Below the pieces are notes generated by a model. The model was not told where the DNA came from. It worked only from the letters and a program-made list of their open reading frames with translations, and did no database searches. Positions 1 through 6,787 of a DNA stretch of 16,478 nucleotides are shown one piece after another (position 1 is the first letter of the stretch; each line of letters starts with the position of its first letter). Location: contig BNZN01000018.1 in assembly GCA_026001145.1 (NCBI GenBank), positions 1 through 16,478 of the forward strand. Direction: 5' to 3'. The DNA comes from Clostridia bacterium (GTDB taxonomy: Bacteria > Bacillota > Clostridia > Oscillospirales > Ruminococcaceae). Both the position numbers and the translations under genes were made by a program.

Positions 1-963
1 CTTGAGAACGCGCTGAAAATAGTTCAGGCGGCAAAAGATTCTGGTGCAGACTGCTTGAAAATTCAGACCTACACAGCAGATACTTTAACGCTTGATTCAG
101 ACAAAGATTGTTTTAGGCTCAAGGGCGGCCTTTGGGATAATATGACGCTGTATGAACTCTATAAGCAAGCATACATGCCGTGGGAATGGCAACCGCAGAT
201 CAAAAAAAGGTGCGAAGAGCTTGGTCTCGACTTTCTTTCTACCCCGTTTGACAACACCGCAGTAGATTTTTTGGAAAGCATTGGTGTGAATGCATATAAA
301 ATCGCGTCATATGAACTGATTGACATTCCGCTGATAGAATATATCGCAAGCAAAGGCAAACCAATTGTTATGTCCTGCGGGATGGGCAGCATAAAAGAGA
401 TAGAAGAAGCACTTGAAGCTTGCGACAAAATGGGAAACGAAGACGTCACCCTGCTTAAATGTTGCAGTGAATATCCGGCAAATTGGGAAGACATGAACCT
501 TTCTGTTATCCCAGATATGGCGAAAAGATTTAAAAAGCCAGTTGGTCTTTCTGATCACTCTATGGGAAGTCTTGCTGCTGTGGTAGGCGCCTCGCTGGGT
601 GCTTGCGTGATTGAAAAGCACTTTTGCCTTTCAAGATCTATCAAAAATCCAGACAGTGAATTTTCAATGGAACCCAGTGAATTCAAAGAAATGGTTAGGG
701 ATGTCAACAATGCCCTCTTGATTTGCGGTCAGGCAACTTATGATTTGACGCCCAGAGAAATCAAAGGGAGAGGTGCAAGGCGATCGATCTTTGCATCGGC
801 CGACATAAAAAAGGGTGAAACTTTCACAGAAAAAAATATAAAAATTATTCGCCCAGAAAACGGTGAACACCCAAAGTTTTGGGGTGAATTCCTTGGAAAA
901 ACCGCAGTCAGAGACATTGAATTTGGCGAACCTGTTCTGCTGGGTGATATCGCTAAAAACTGA
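1..963 (+). CDS. pseI: Pseudaminic acid synthase (PseI/NeuB family), 5'-truncated by the window edge
   Basis: The frame is open from base 1, so the 320 residues visible are the C-terminal part of a protein of usually about 340-350. The family condenses phosphoenolpyruvate with a 6-carbon amino sugar to make a 9-carbon nonulosonic acid, in the cytoplasm. The NeuB-type TIM barrel is clear: LKIQTYTADTLTLD, the insertion KGGLWDNMTLYELYKQ followed by MPWEW, STPFDNTAVDFLE, YKIASYEL, VGLSDHS and ACVIEKHFCLSR. The KGGLWD...LYxLYK...PWEW stretch is, from memory, typical of PseI rather than sialic (NeuB) or legionaminic synthases. The last ~70 residues form the antifreeze-like/SAF domain (RRSIFASADIKKGE, IRPENG). 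An internal TTG at 55 is not the real start, because homologous sequence continues upstream of it. The stop is followed at once by a terminator. NeuB or LegI remain alternatives for the exact substrate. Confidence 0.88.
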   Translation, partial: LENALKIVQAAKDSGADCLKIQTYTADTLTLDSDKDCFRLKGGLWDNMTLYELYKQAYMPWEWQPQIKKRCEELGLDFLSTPFDNTAVDFLESIGVNAYKIASYELIDIPLIEYIASKGKPIVMSCGMGSIKEIEEALEACDKMGNEDVTLLKCCSEYPANWEDMNLSVIPDMAKRFKKPVGLSDHSMGSLAAVVGASLGACVIEKHFCLSRSIKNPDSEFSMEPSEFKEMVRDVNNALLICGQATYDLTPREIKGRGARRSIFASADIKKGETFTEKNIKIIRPENGEHPKFWGEFLGKTAVRDIEFGEPVLLGDIAKN

Positions 964-988
964 CTCCCCTACCCTGCTGCAAATTAAA

Positions 989-1019
989 AATCCTTCCGCT
1001 TTAAACGGAGGGATTTTTT
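989..1019. terminator. Rho-independent terminator, bidirectional, between pseI and the rubrerythrin gene
   Basis: A 10-bp stem AATCCTTCCG / CGGAGGGATT with one G-T pair and a 7-nt loop (CTTTAAA) is followed by a run of T. On the opposite strand the same stem is followed by TTTTTAATTT. It can therefore end both the + strand pseI transcript and the converging - strand rubrerythrin transcript. Confidence 0.88.
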
Positions 1020-1064
1020 AAGTTCAAGTTTTTTCACTCTTTTTTTTACTCTGAAATATGTGTA

Positions 1065-1604
1065 CTAGAAATAACGCGCTAGCAACCCTGAAAACGCTTT
1101 GCCGTGTCGAGCTTCATCGCGGCACATCTCATGCACCGTGTCGTGAATGGCATCGTATCCCAGTTCCTTGGTGCGAGTGGCCAGCTTTTTCTTTCCCAGA
1201 TTTGCGCTGTGCTCTGCTACGACCCGCAGTTCCAGATTTTTCTTGGTGTCAGCAAAGACGATTTCGCCCAAAAGCTCGGCAAACTTCGCCGCATGCTCCG
1301 CTTCTTCAAGTGCAATTCTCTCATACGTTTGCGCGATTTCTGGATACCCTTCGCGATCCGCCTGCCGAGCCATGGCTATATACATCCCAACTTCTGTGCA
1401 TTCACCCATGAAATTCGCACGCAGATCAGCAACTACTTCCGCATCAACTCCCTGGGCAACACCGATGCGATGTTCGTCCGCCCAAGCAAGGCCATCCGCT
1501 TGTTCCACGAATTTGTCTGCCGTGGCTCCACAAAGGGGACACAACGTTGGCGGTTCATTTCCTTCGTGAACATATCCACAAACACTACAAACAAACTTCT
1601 TCAT
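1065..1604 (-). CDS. Reverse rubrerythrin (N-terminal rubredoxin, C-terminal ferritin-like di-iron domain)
   Basis: 179 residues. The order is inverted relative to classical rubrerythrin. A rubredoxin iron site comes first, with CSVCGY (C6, C9) and CPLCGA (C22, C25). It is followed by a four-helix ferritin-like domain with di-iron ligands in E68 (MGECTE), EEAEH (100-104), AEH (130-132) and DEARH (163-167). This is the layout of clostridial 'reverse rubrerythrins', NADH-linked H2O2/O2 reductases of the cytoplasm in anaerobes. A strong Shine-Dalgarno AGGAGAGGG lies about 7 nt upstream of the ATG. The gene follows tlc by 73 nt with no terminator between them, so it may be the last gene of the ribosomal operon or have its own promoter. 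Its GC content (about 53% in the stretches counted) is well above its neighbours (about 40-45%), which may mean acquisition by transfer or strong codon selection. Confidence 0.93.
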   Translation of the reverse strand: MKKFVCSVCGYVHEGNEPPTLCPLCGATADKFVEQADGLAWADEHRIGVAQGVDAEVVADLRANFMGECTEVGMYIAMARQADREGYPEIAQTYERIALEEAEHAAKFAELLGEIVFADTKKNLELRVVAEHSANLGKKKLATRTKELGYDAIHDTVHEMCRDEARHGKAFSGLLARYF

Positions 1605-1677
1605 AACTAAACCCTCTCCTCAACATGTTACTTTGTCAAAAATACAGTACATTATTAAATCGTGAAATCTTAAACAT

Positions 1678-3279
1678 TTATTTGCTTGCGCCAACACTTG
1701 CTTTTTGCGCATTCAGCTCTGCTTGCGTTTCTTTTTCTTCAGCTGCTTTTTCTTTCAACTTTTCAACAACCTTTGGGTTAATCTTCAACACGGACACAAC
1801 CCAAAGGGCAAGAACAACAAAACATGTAATGCCAATAATCCACGTATTTCCCGGAGCTGCCGGGCTTGTTCCGAAGGGCAGCACACTGGTAGCGAACCAG
1901 ACGATAGCAGATCCACCGGCTTTTCCTATGCGAGAACCAACAACTTCGACAGCTGCCTGACTTTTTAATTTCGTTTCCGAATCCATTGGCAAATAAGCCA
2001 TGTTTTTCGTTGAATCAAACAATGAATATTTCACACCCTTGTTACTGGCCAGCTGATATTCACCAACCGAGCAGACAGCATTCAACACTGGGATTCCCCA
2101 TATTAATGCATTGTTGTCAACCTTTTGTTGGTAAAGCAATAGTCCAAAAACGGCGAGAAACGATCCACCAAGAACAATTGGTGTAATCAAGGCAGAAGTT
2201 CTCCACTTGGATCTCTTCAATATGTTTGTTCCTACAAGCATCAAAACCATTGTCAGACATCCGGTTTTGAATGAAAGCCCGCCCATAAATTCGTTGTAAT
2301 CGGTGCCAGTCTTTTTGTAGATACCAAACTGAGTTTTTACCAAGCTTTCGTTAAGGACGATCGCCATCCCATATCCTAGAACTAAACAGGTAATCAACAG
2401 AACATATGGATTCGTAGCAACGTAAACAATGCTTTCCCGAACACCCATTTTCGGTTTTTCTTTCTTTTTTATTCCGCCACCAGGAAGAACCAATTCGGGA
2501 TCTGGCACAACTTCTTTTTGCATCCATGCATATACAGCTATCATAATTAAACCAACACCAACAGTTATACCCATTTGCCATTTCAGACTCCATCCAAAAA
2601 TAGCGTGCAGGTCGGTAGGATCGAACATTGTTTTCGACTTCTTTGACAACAACTCAACAAGACTTCCCGAAGCAATCAACCCCAAATTGCCGAGAAATCC
2701 AAACATACTGTAAAATCTGGGAGCTTCTGTTGATTTTGTGATTTCGTTGGCAAATTGCCAAAATAGAAATCCTATAACGAGCCCCGCCCATAATTCTGCA
2801 GACAGATAAAAAATCGTAATAGACCAGTTAGTTATGCACGGAATAATCCAATAAAGAAAATGAGGCCATCTTTCTCGCAAACTCGCAACAAATTCCGCAG
2901 AGCCGTGTAAAGATTCCGCATTGGGAAACAACACAAATCCGAACAAAGCATAGAAAACCAAATAGATAGTGATAATGCCATAAAACATCTTTGCACTAGA
3001 GAATTTGTTAGAAAGTTTCATGAAAACAGCCATGACGATAAGAGAAATTGGCAGCACAAACCAAATCTTTAGTGTCGACAACATTGCAGTTCCGCCGCCA
3101 ACAGCAAGTTTTTGAACCAAAGAATCCTTCATATCCCTAAACAAAGTGTACATGAACAATATGCAGATCATAAGCAAACTCATAGGTATGAATTTCTTAT
3201 TCTCTCGCCCATAAACGGGCCACAACGTTCCCCTAATTTTCGAAAGCATCGATTGCTTTCCTAAACCCTGACTTTCCAT
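1678..3279 (-). CDS. tlc: Nucleotide transporter, NTT/Tlc family (ADP/ATP translocase)
   Basis: 533 residues from the chosen ATG, close to the ~500 usual for the family, with about 12 hydrophobic segments. It is a cytoplasmic-membrane carrier that exchanges ATP for ADP or imports nucleotides. Family signatures are FRDMKDSLV (47-55), ELWAGLVIGFLFWQFANEIT (162-181), APRFYSMFGFLGNLG (186-200), KYSLFDSTKNMAYLPMDSE (417-435) and SRIGKAGG (449-456). The tail after ~500 is charged, Ala/Lys/Glu-rich and cytoplasmic. A GTG at 3321 would add 14 residues, but the ATG at 3279 has an excellent Shine-Dalgarno (AAGGGGAG, 3289-3296) at good spacing, so I prefer it. It lies 45 nt after yqeG in a run of - strand genes headed by rplM. 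The family is known from obligate intracellular bacteria (Rickettsiales, Chlamydiae and others) and plastids; finding it in a clostridial setting is unusual. Whether it is an exchanger or an importer cannot be read from sequence. Confidence 0.95.
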   Translation of the reverse strand: MESQGLGKQSMLSKIRGTLWPVYGRENKKFIPMSLLMICILFMYTLFRDMKDSLVQKLAVGGGTAMLSTLKIWFVLPISLIVMAVFMKLSNKFSSAKMFYGIITIYLVFYALFGFVLFPNAESLHGSAEFVASLRERWPHFLYWIIPCITNWSITIFYLSAELWAGLVIGFLFWQFANEITKSTEAPRFYSMFGFLGNLGLIASGSLVELLSKKSKTMFDPTDLHAIFGWSLKWQMGITVGVGLIMIAVYAWMQKEVVPDPELVLPGGGIKKKEKPKMGVRESIVYVATNPYVLLITCLVLGYGMAIVLNESLVKTQFGIYKKTGTDYNEFMGGLSFKTGCLTMVLMLVGTNILKRSKWRTSALITPIVLGGSFLAVFGLLLYQQKVDNNALIWGIPVLNAVCSVGEYQLASNKGVKYSLFDSTKNMAYLPMDSETKLKSQAAVEVVGSRIGKAGGSAIVWFATSVLPFGTSPAAPGNTWIIGITCFVVLALWVVSVLKINPKVVEKLKEKAAEEKETQAELNAQKASVGASK

Positions 3280-3324
3280 TGCACCAAACTCCCCTTCTAT
3301 TTTCGAGATTGTAGGTTGCACATA

Positions 3325-3861
3325 TCACAATCTCAAAACAGTTTCTCGCTTTTTTGCTTTCTTCAAGAATGGCTTTTCCAAAAACCTTTTGATGCGCAAA
3401 AACAATCGCCGCTCAGTTTCTATCGGCTGAACCAAAATCGTTTTAATTCCAAAAGCATTACCACCAAGAATATCAGTATATATCTGATCACCTATTATCG
3501 CTGTTTCCGACTTTGGCCAACCTAGTCTTTCAACTATGTTCTTAAGACCTACCCTAAGCGGTTTGCGAGAGCTGTATTCATATTGCAACCCCAAAACACC
3601 TGCAAACGCCTTAACTCGCTTGGCTCCTCCATTCGAAACTATAGCAGCACCAATACCAACCTCCTTAAGCTTTTTTAGCCACCTTAATGCTTCAACACGC
3701 GGGACCTTCCCATTGTGCTCCGTTAACGTGTTATCTATGTCCAGGAGCAAAAACTTCACCCCCATCCCTTTGATATCTTCCTCTGAAATGTCCCAAATCT
3801 TGTTAAAAACGTAATCTGGCAAAAACATGTCCATCATTTGATTCACACAACTCATTAACAT
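3325..3861 (-). CDS. yqeG: YqeG family HAD-IIIA phosphatase
   Basis: 178 residues. A small HAD-superfamily hydrolase of the YqeG group, related to PGP-type phosphatases; the physiological substrate in Bacillota is not settled. Visible motifs are the nucleophile motif LLLDIDNTLTEH (about 38-49), motif II IVSNG (74-78), a lysine in SRKPL (97-101) and motif III IIGDQIYTDILGGN (122-135). The C-terminus is very basic (RRLFLRIKRF, KKAKKRE). The first ATG at 3861 begins 6 nt after the rpsU stop and has no clear Shine-Dalgarno, which suggests translational coupling. A start at residue 12 (MFLPDYV, position 3828) resembles typical family N-termini and is the alternative. It sits between ribosomal protein genes and tlc. 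Confidence 0.9.
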   Translation of the reverse strand: MLMSCVNQMMDMFLPDYVFNKIWDISEEDIKGMGVKFLLLDIDNTLTEHNGKVPRVEALRWLKKLKEVGIGAAIVSNGGAKRVKAFAGVLGLQYEYSSRKPLRVGLKNIVERLGWPKSETAIIGDQIYTDILGGNAFGIKTILVQPIETERRLFLRIKRFLEKPFLKKAKKRETVLRL

Positions 3862-3867
3862 TTTTAC

Positions 3868-4041
3868 TCAGGACTTGCGTTTGCGCGCAGCCTCCGACTT
3901 TTTTTTACGTCTCACAGAGGGTTTTTCATAATGCTCTCTCTTTCGAACCTCCGACAAAACCCCAGACTTAGCACATTGCCTCTTGAACCTCTTTAGCACA
4001 TTATCTATCGATTCGTTATCTTTTACACGAATTTCCGCCAC
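3868..4041 (-). CDS. rpsU: 30S ribosomal protein S21
   Basis: A 57-residue protein starting with [23 protein letters not shown], then [21 protein letters not shown], ending in a run of Lys/Arg ([15 protein letters not shown]). This is the standard short S21 of Bacillota, a basic small-subunit protein near the 3' end of 16S rRNA. A very strong Shine-Dalgarno (GGGAGGAGGGG) stands about 8 nt before the GTG and fixes the start. The gene lies 69 nt after rpsI and 6 nt before yqeG, inside the rplM operon. It is short and has no ATG start, so automatic ORF finding easily misses it. Confidence 0.94.
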   Translation of the reverse strand: MAEIRVKDNESIDNVLKRFKRQCAKSGVLSEVRKREHYEKPSVRRKKKSEAARKRKS

Positions 4042-4110
4042 TATCGCTCCCCTCCTCCCACAGAAAGCCGGAACCCTCTGATTTTCAGGTGCCCCTTAAA
4101 TTACAGTGGA

Positions 4111-4509
4111 TTACCTCTTCGAGAACTGAGGAGCCTTCCTTGCAGCTTTAAGACCGTATTTCTTACGCTCTTTCATCCTCGGGTCTCTTGTTAGATAACC
4201 TTCTTTTTTGATTGCTGGCCTAAGCTCACCATCCAACTGCAACAAAGCGCGCGCAATCCCGTGCCGGATTGCCCCAGCCTGCCCGGCCAGTCCGCCACCC
4301 GCAACATTAACAATAACATCAAGCTTCCCTAGCGTCTTTGTGAGCTCCAATGGCTGCCTGATCACCAGTTTAAGGGTTTCCATGCCAAAGTAGTCATCCA
4401 TGGTCCTACAATTCACGATGACTTTGCCGGTCCCCTCATAAAGCCGTACCCTTGCAACCGAGTGTTTTCTTCTCCCTGTCCCATAAAAAAAAGGAGCTTT
4501 ATCGTACAT
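4111..4509 (-). CDS. rpsI: 30S ribosomal protein S9
   Basis: 132 residues, full length. Diagnostic segments are [19 protein letters not shown] near the N-terminus, [20 protein letters not shown] in the middle and [20 protein letters not shown] with the conserved terminal PQFSKR, whose last residues reach the P-site tRNA on the ribosome. The N-terminal extension [12 protein letters not shown] resembles S9 of Oscillospiraceae/Ruminococcaceae-type clostridia, from memory, and is one of the better taxonomic hints here. The Shine-Dalgarno TGAGGA lies 6 nt upstream of the ATG. It follows rplM by 43 nt, the near-universal L13-S9 pair. Confidence 0.98.
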   Translation of the reverse strand: MYDKAPFFYGTGRRKHSVARVRLYEGTGKVIVNCRTMDDYFGMETLKLVIRQPLELTKTLGKLDVIVNVAGGGLAGQAGAIRHGIARALLQLDGELRPAIKKEGYLTRDPRMKERKKYGLKAARKAPQFSKR

Positions 4510-4552
4510 TCAAATCCTCACCACTTAATCTTCATATTTTTTTTGTTTTTCC

Positions 4553-4984
4553 TTAGGCAACGCTAATAGGTTTTGGTTTTTGCGCTGTGTGCCTGTGCTG
4601 TTCGCGTGCAAAAACTCTCAGCCTTGTTAGTGATTGCCTGCCGATTGAATTTTTTGGCAACATGCCGGCAACTGCCAGTTTGACGGCTTTTTCAGGCTCT
4701 TTGACCATAAGGGTCTTGTAACCTATCTCTTTCAGGCCGCCAACCCATCCGGTATGATATCTGTAAACCTTCTGTTCTAGCTTTCTGCCGGTCAAAGCAA
4801 CTTTCGCCGCATTCAAAACTATCACATGATCGCCACAGTCAACATGCGGGGTATAATCTGGCCGGTGCTTGCCCATGAGCAGCCGCGCAACCTCCACAGC
4901 CAACCTTCCCAGAGGTCTGTTCGCCGCGTCAATAACGTACCATTTCCGCTGGACATCTTCTTTTTTAAGCATACAAGTAGACAT
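4553..4984 (-). CDS. rplM: 50S ribosomal protein L13
   Basis: 143 residues, full length. Typical L13 segments are RKWYVIDAANRPLGRLA, LLMGKHRPDYTPHVDCGDHV, NAAKVALTGRK, GMLPKNSIGRQSL and EQHRHTAQKP. L13 binds 23S rRNA early in assembly of the large subunit. The ATG at 4984 is preceded by a good Shine-Dalgarno (GGAGGCGAG). It is the first gene of the - strand operon and lies about 85 nt downstream of the start point predicted from a perfect consensus promoter. Confidence 0.98.
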   Translation of the reverse strand: MSTCMLKKEDVQRKWYVIDAANRPLGRLAVEVARLLMGKHRPDYTPHVDCGDHVIVLNAAKVALTGRKLEQKVYRYHTGWVGGLKEIGYKTLMVKEPEKAVKLAVAGMLPKNSIGRQSLTRLRVFAREQHRHTAQKPKPISVA

Positions 4985-5075
4985 CTCTCACTCGCCTCCG
5001 ATCTTAATTTAAATTTTGCTCAATGTTTTTTTCTGGCATCAAAAACAGCATTAACTGTTCTAACCGCCGCACATT

Positions 5076-5104
5076 ATTATAAACATAAAAATAAACTATG
5101 TCAA
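5076..5104 (-). promoter_or_regulatory. SigmaA-type promoter of the rplM operon
   Basis: Read on the - strand: TTGACA (5104-5099), a 17-nt spacer, and TATAAT (5081-5076). Both hexamers match the consensus fully. Transcription should start near 5069 and leave a leader of about 85 nt before rplM. In the leader, a small stem AACAG-TTAATG-CTGTT followed by extra T residues (about 5041-5056) could be a weak attenuator, but I would not insist on it. Confidence 0.85.
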
Positions 5105-5237
5105 ATTTTCGCACTACTTCAAAATAAATAGCAGTGAAAATCGAAGAAAGAATCCCGTTTATTCAATCCCAAAAAAATTTGCTTCTTTTTAAAGCGGATT
5201 TGTTTTGAATCTCGACGTGCTTGGAAAGCAAGGGAAC
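5105..5237. other. Gene-free spacer upstream of the rplM promoter
   Basis: No coding frame here looks like protein. It is A/T rich and, at 5217-5230, holds GTGCTTGGAAAGCA, whose complement TGCTTTCCAAGCAC recurs in the PBP-murE spacer. Otherwise I see nothing specific. The full gap between rplM and the secreted-protein gene is 4985-5380; its other contents are listed separately. Confidence 0.5.
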
Positions 5238-5307
5238 GTTTGGACAAATGAAAAAGCAAATTGCCCCGAAAGGCAGGGCCAACATTTGGTTTTTCATTTG
5301 TCCAAAC
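5238..5307. repeat. Long inverted repeat (18-bp perfect arms)
   Basis: GTTTGGACAAATGAAAAA (5238-5255) is the exact reverse complement of TTTTTCATTTGTCCAAAC (5290-5307). The stem continues inward after one G/G mismatch with CAAAT (5257-5261) / ATTTG (5284-5288), and further with short G/C pairings, giving a nearly continuous hairpin of about 70 nt. It lies 3' of the secreted-protein gene (5381-7017, - strand) and upstream of the rplM promoter. It may be a transcript end, a palindromic mobile remnant or a structured RNA. Confidence 0.85.
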
Positions 5308-5325
5308 TCTCGGGGCATTTTTTTT
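5262..5325 (+). terminator. Terminator-like stem overlapping the long inverted repeat
   Basis: TGCCCCGA (5262-5269) and TCGGGGCA (5310-5317) are perfect complements, and the second arm is followed by eight T residues (5318-5325) on the + strand. The 40-nt loop is long for a classical terminator. On the - strand the stem is preceded by eight A and followed by ATTTGCTTTTT, so it may mainly end the secreted-protein mRNA coming from 5381. Its first arm lies inside the loop of the 5238-5307 hairpin, so the two structures exclude each other or form a pseudoknot. Confidence 0.55.
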
Positions 5326-5380
5326 GCTTCGTGTTGTGTCAAAAATCGGTATGGAACTGTGCGAAATCGTATAACAACGA

Positions 5381-6787
5381 TCACGAATCCCAATGCACCT
5401 CACGCTTGCTGACTTCACTAGCCATAACGATGTTTGTTAGTGGCAAGGCCAAACCGGTTGACACAGGACCTATTTTCAATACTGGCTTGGCTGGCAAGCT
5501 GTTGGAGACAAAAACATGCAAAGTGGCGTCATCGTCGGTTAAGAACACGCCCTTCCACCAGATTGGTGCCATAAGGTGGCGGGACATCAGCGAATCAAAA
5601 AGAGCGCGACCTGCTGCAGGATCAATTTTCCGATGCACGATGTTCTTGGTCAAGAACGAGATTTTTGATAGTGGGCTTGTATTGACGAGCTTTTCCTGTA
5701 AACTGCTGGGCAACACCCACTCCATCGAAAACCAGCGCGCACTGTCAAACGTTTCCATGCGCGGTGTGTGCAGCTCAACAGACTGTAGGCAAGCCAAGAA
5801 AATCTGCAACAGGGTCTCCAACAATTCAAGACGCTCTGCACGCATGTTTACGGGCTTTAGTATCATCGTTAACGGATCTCTGTTTCCGCTACTATCCTTT
5901 TCGCTTTTTTCAGCAAACGCCACCAGAACAGCATTCTCCAACTCATTGGCTGTTTTTTTGGGTTGATCTGTTGTTATCTTCTGGCTTGAACTATTATACA
6001 TGTTTTTTAATAAACTTATCAAATTAGCTGTGTTTTGTTGACCATGTCGGTATGCTGCTATCGCGTTTGCGTTTTCTTCAGCAGCAGGGTCGCTAGGGTC
6101 AGTAAACACAGGTACCGCTATTCTTAGTACAAGTTGTCTGATTGCTCCTTGCATGATTTGCCGCCATTGCGCTGACTTATGATTTTCATCCGACGCATGG
6201 TAGTAATCAATCATAGTTTTCTGCAATGCATAAAGCAAAACAGCTGGGGCTATCCTTGTTGCTTCGTACTGTAAATAAGAAAGACAGCCAAGTTCTGGCT
6301 TTGTTTGTTTTTTCGCAAATTGATATATTTTGAGGCAACAGCCAGCAGTGGCATTTCTTTTTATGGGGTCCGGCTCTTGCGCCATCAACCGTAACAGGAT
6401 GTCTCTGTTGACGCTGCACAAACCATTAGCGGCTCCATACTCGCTATCAACAGATATTGAATTTATCGGCAAACCAAATTCCACCCGTGTCACTGGAATT
6501 TCTACGTTGGCGAGAGCTTTTTCTGCTTCTTGTGCCCCTTGCGAAGAAGATATTCCTGCTTTTATGGTCCATGCACGTGATTGGCCTAGTTGCAAGTCGT
6601 TTGTGGACATCTTATTTATTTCGCCGCCAAGAACTATTTTCGCTTCATCGCTTTGTTTTGTGTCTGTCGAAACCAATCCCAAAACAAGTTTTGGCAATTG
6701 CTTCATTCCGGGAGCTGTCATTTCAAACACTACAATTCTGTAAGTTGTGTTGTCGCGGGCACGACCATAGCAATCAAGGCCATTCAT
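5381..6787 (-). CDS. Uncharacterised protein, body of a probably secreted protein (family shared with the 15806-16478 gene)
   Basis: A 468-residue frame with no family I recognise. It is mostly predicted helix (for example 121-165, 174-228, 280-335) with a more beta-like N-terminus (YRIVVFEM, KLVLGLVSTDT) and C-terminus (ATLHVFVSNS, PVLKIGPVSTG). Motifs shared with the gene at the right end are NGLCSVNRDILLRL (121-134), FTDPSD (228-233) and the W-x5-V element RWFSMEWV (351-358). The ATG at 6787 overlaps the stop of the upstream signal-peptide frame (ATGA) and has no well-spaced Shine-Dalgarno. The same frame stays open 5' of this ATG back to about 6857 with protein-like sequence (SNGAYRNRELFGELLEM). 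Both points argue that the real protein begins with the signal peptide at 7017 and that a frameshift separates the halves. Function unknown; export to the surface or host is inferred from the signal peptide only. Confidence 0.7.
   Translation of the reverse strand: MNGLDCYGRARDNTTYRIVVFEMTAPGMKQLPKLVLGLVSTDTKQSDEAKIVLGGEINKMSTNDLQLGQSRAWTIKAGISSSQGAQEAEKALANVEIPVTRVEFGLPINSISVDSEYGAANGLCSVNRDILLRLMAQEPDPIKRNATAGCCLKIYQFAKKQTKPELGCLSYLQYEATRIAPAVLLYALQKTMIDYYHASDENHKSAQWRQIMQGAIRQLVLRIAVPVFTDPSDPAAEENANAIAAYRHGQQNTANLISLLKNMYNSSSQKITTDQPKKTANELENAVLVAFAEKSEKDSSGNRDPLTMILKPVNMRAERLELLETLLQIFLACLQSVELHTPRMETFDSARWFSMEWVLPSSLQEKLVNTSPLSKISFLTKNIVHRKIDPAAGRALFDSLMSRHLMAPIWWKGVFLTDDDATLHVFVSNSLPAKPVLKIGPVSTGLALPLTNIVMASEVSKREVHWDS

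Noticed and set aside
1104..1610. Three overlapping + strand frames opposite the rubrerythrin gene
   Set aside because: The - strand protein has all expected cysteines and EXXH motifs; the + frames are by-products of its high GC content.
1635..1640. TTGACA-like hexamer upstream of the rubrerythrin gene (- strand)
   Set aside because: At 17 nt downstream there is no -10; that place is occupied by the ribosome binding site.
5205..5966. 253-codon + strand frame opposite the secreted-protein gene
   Set aside because: It runs through the long inverted repeat and terminator-like stem and has no recognisable domain; the - strand reading has a signal peptide on the same transcript, a good promoter and a paralog.
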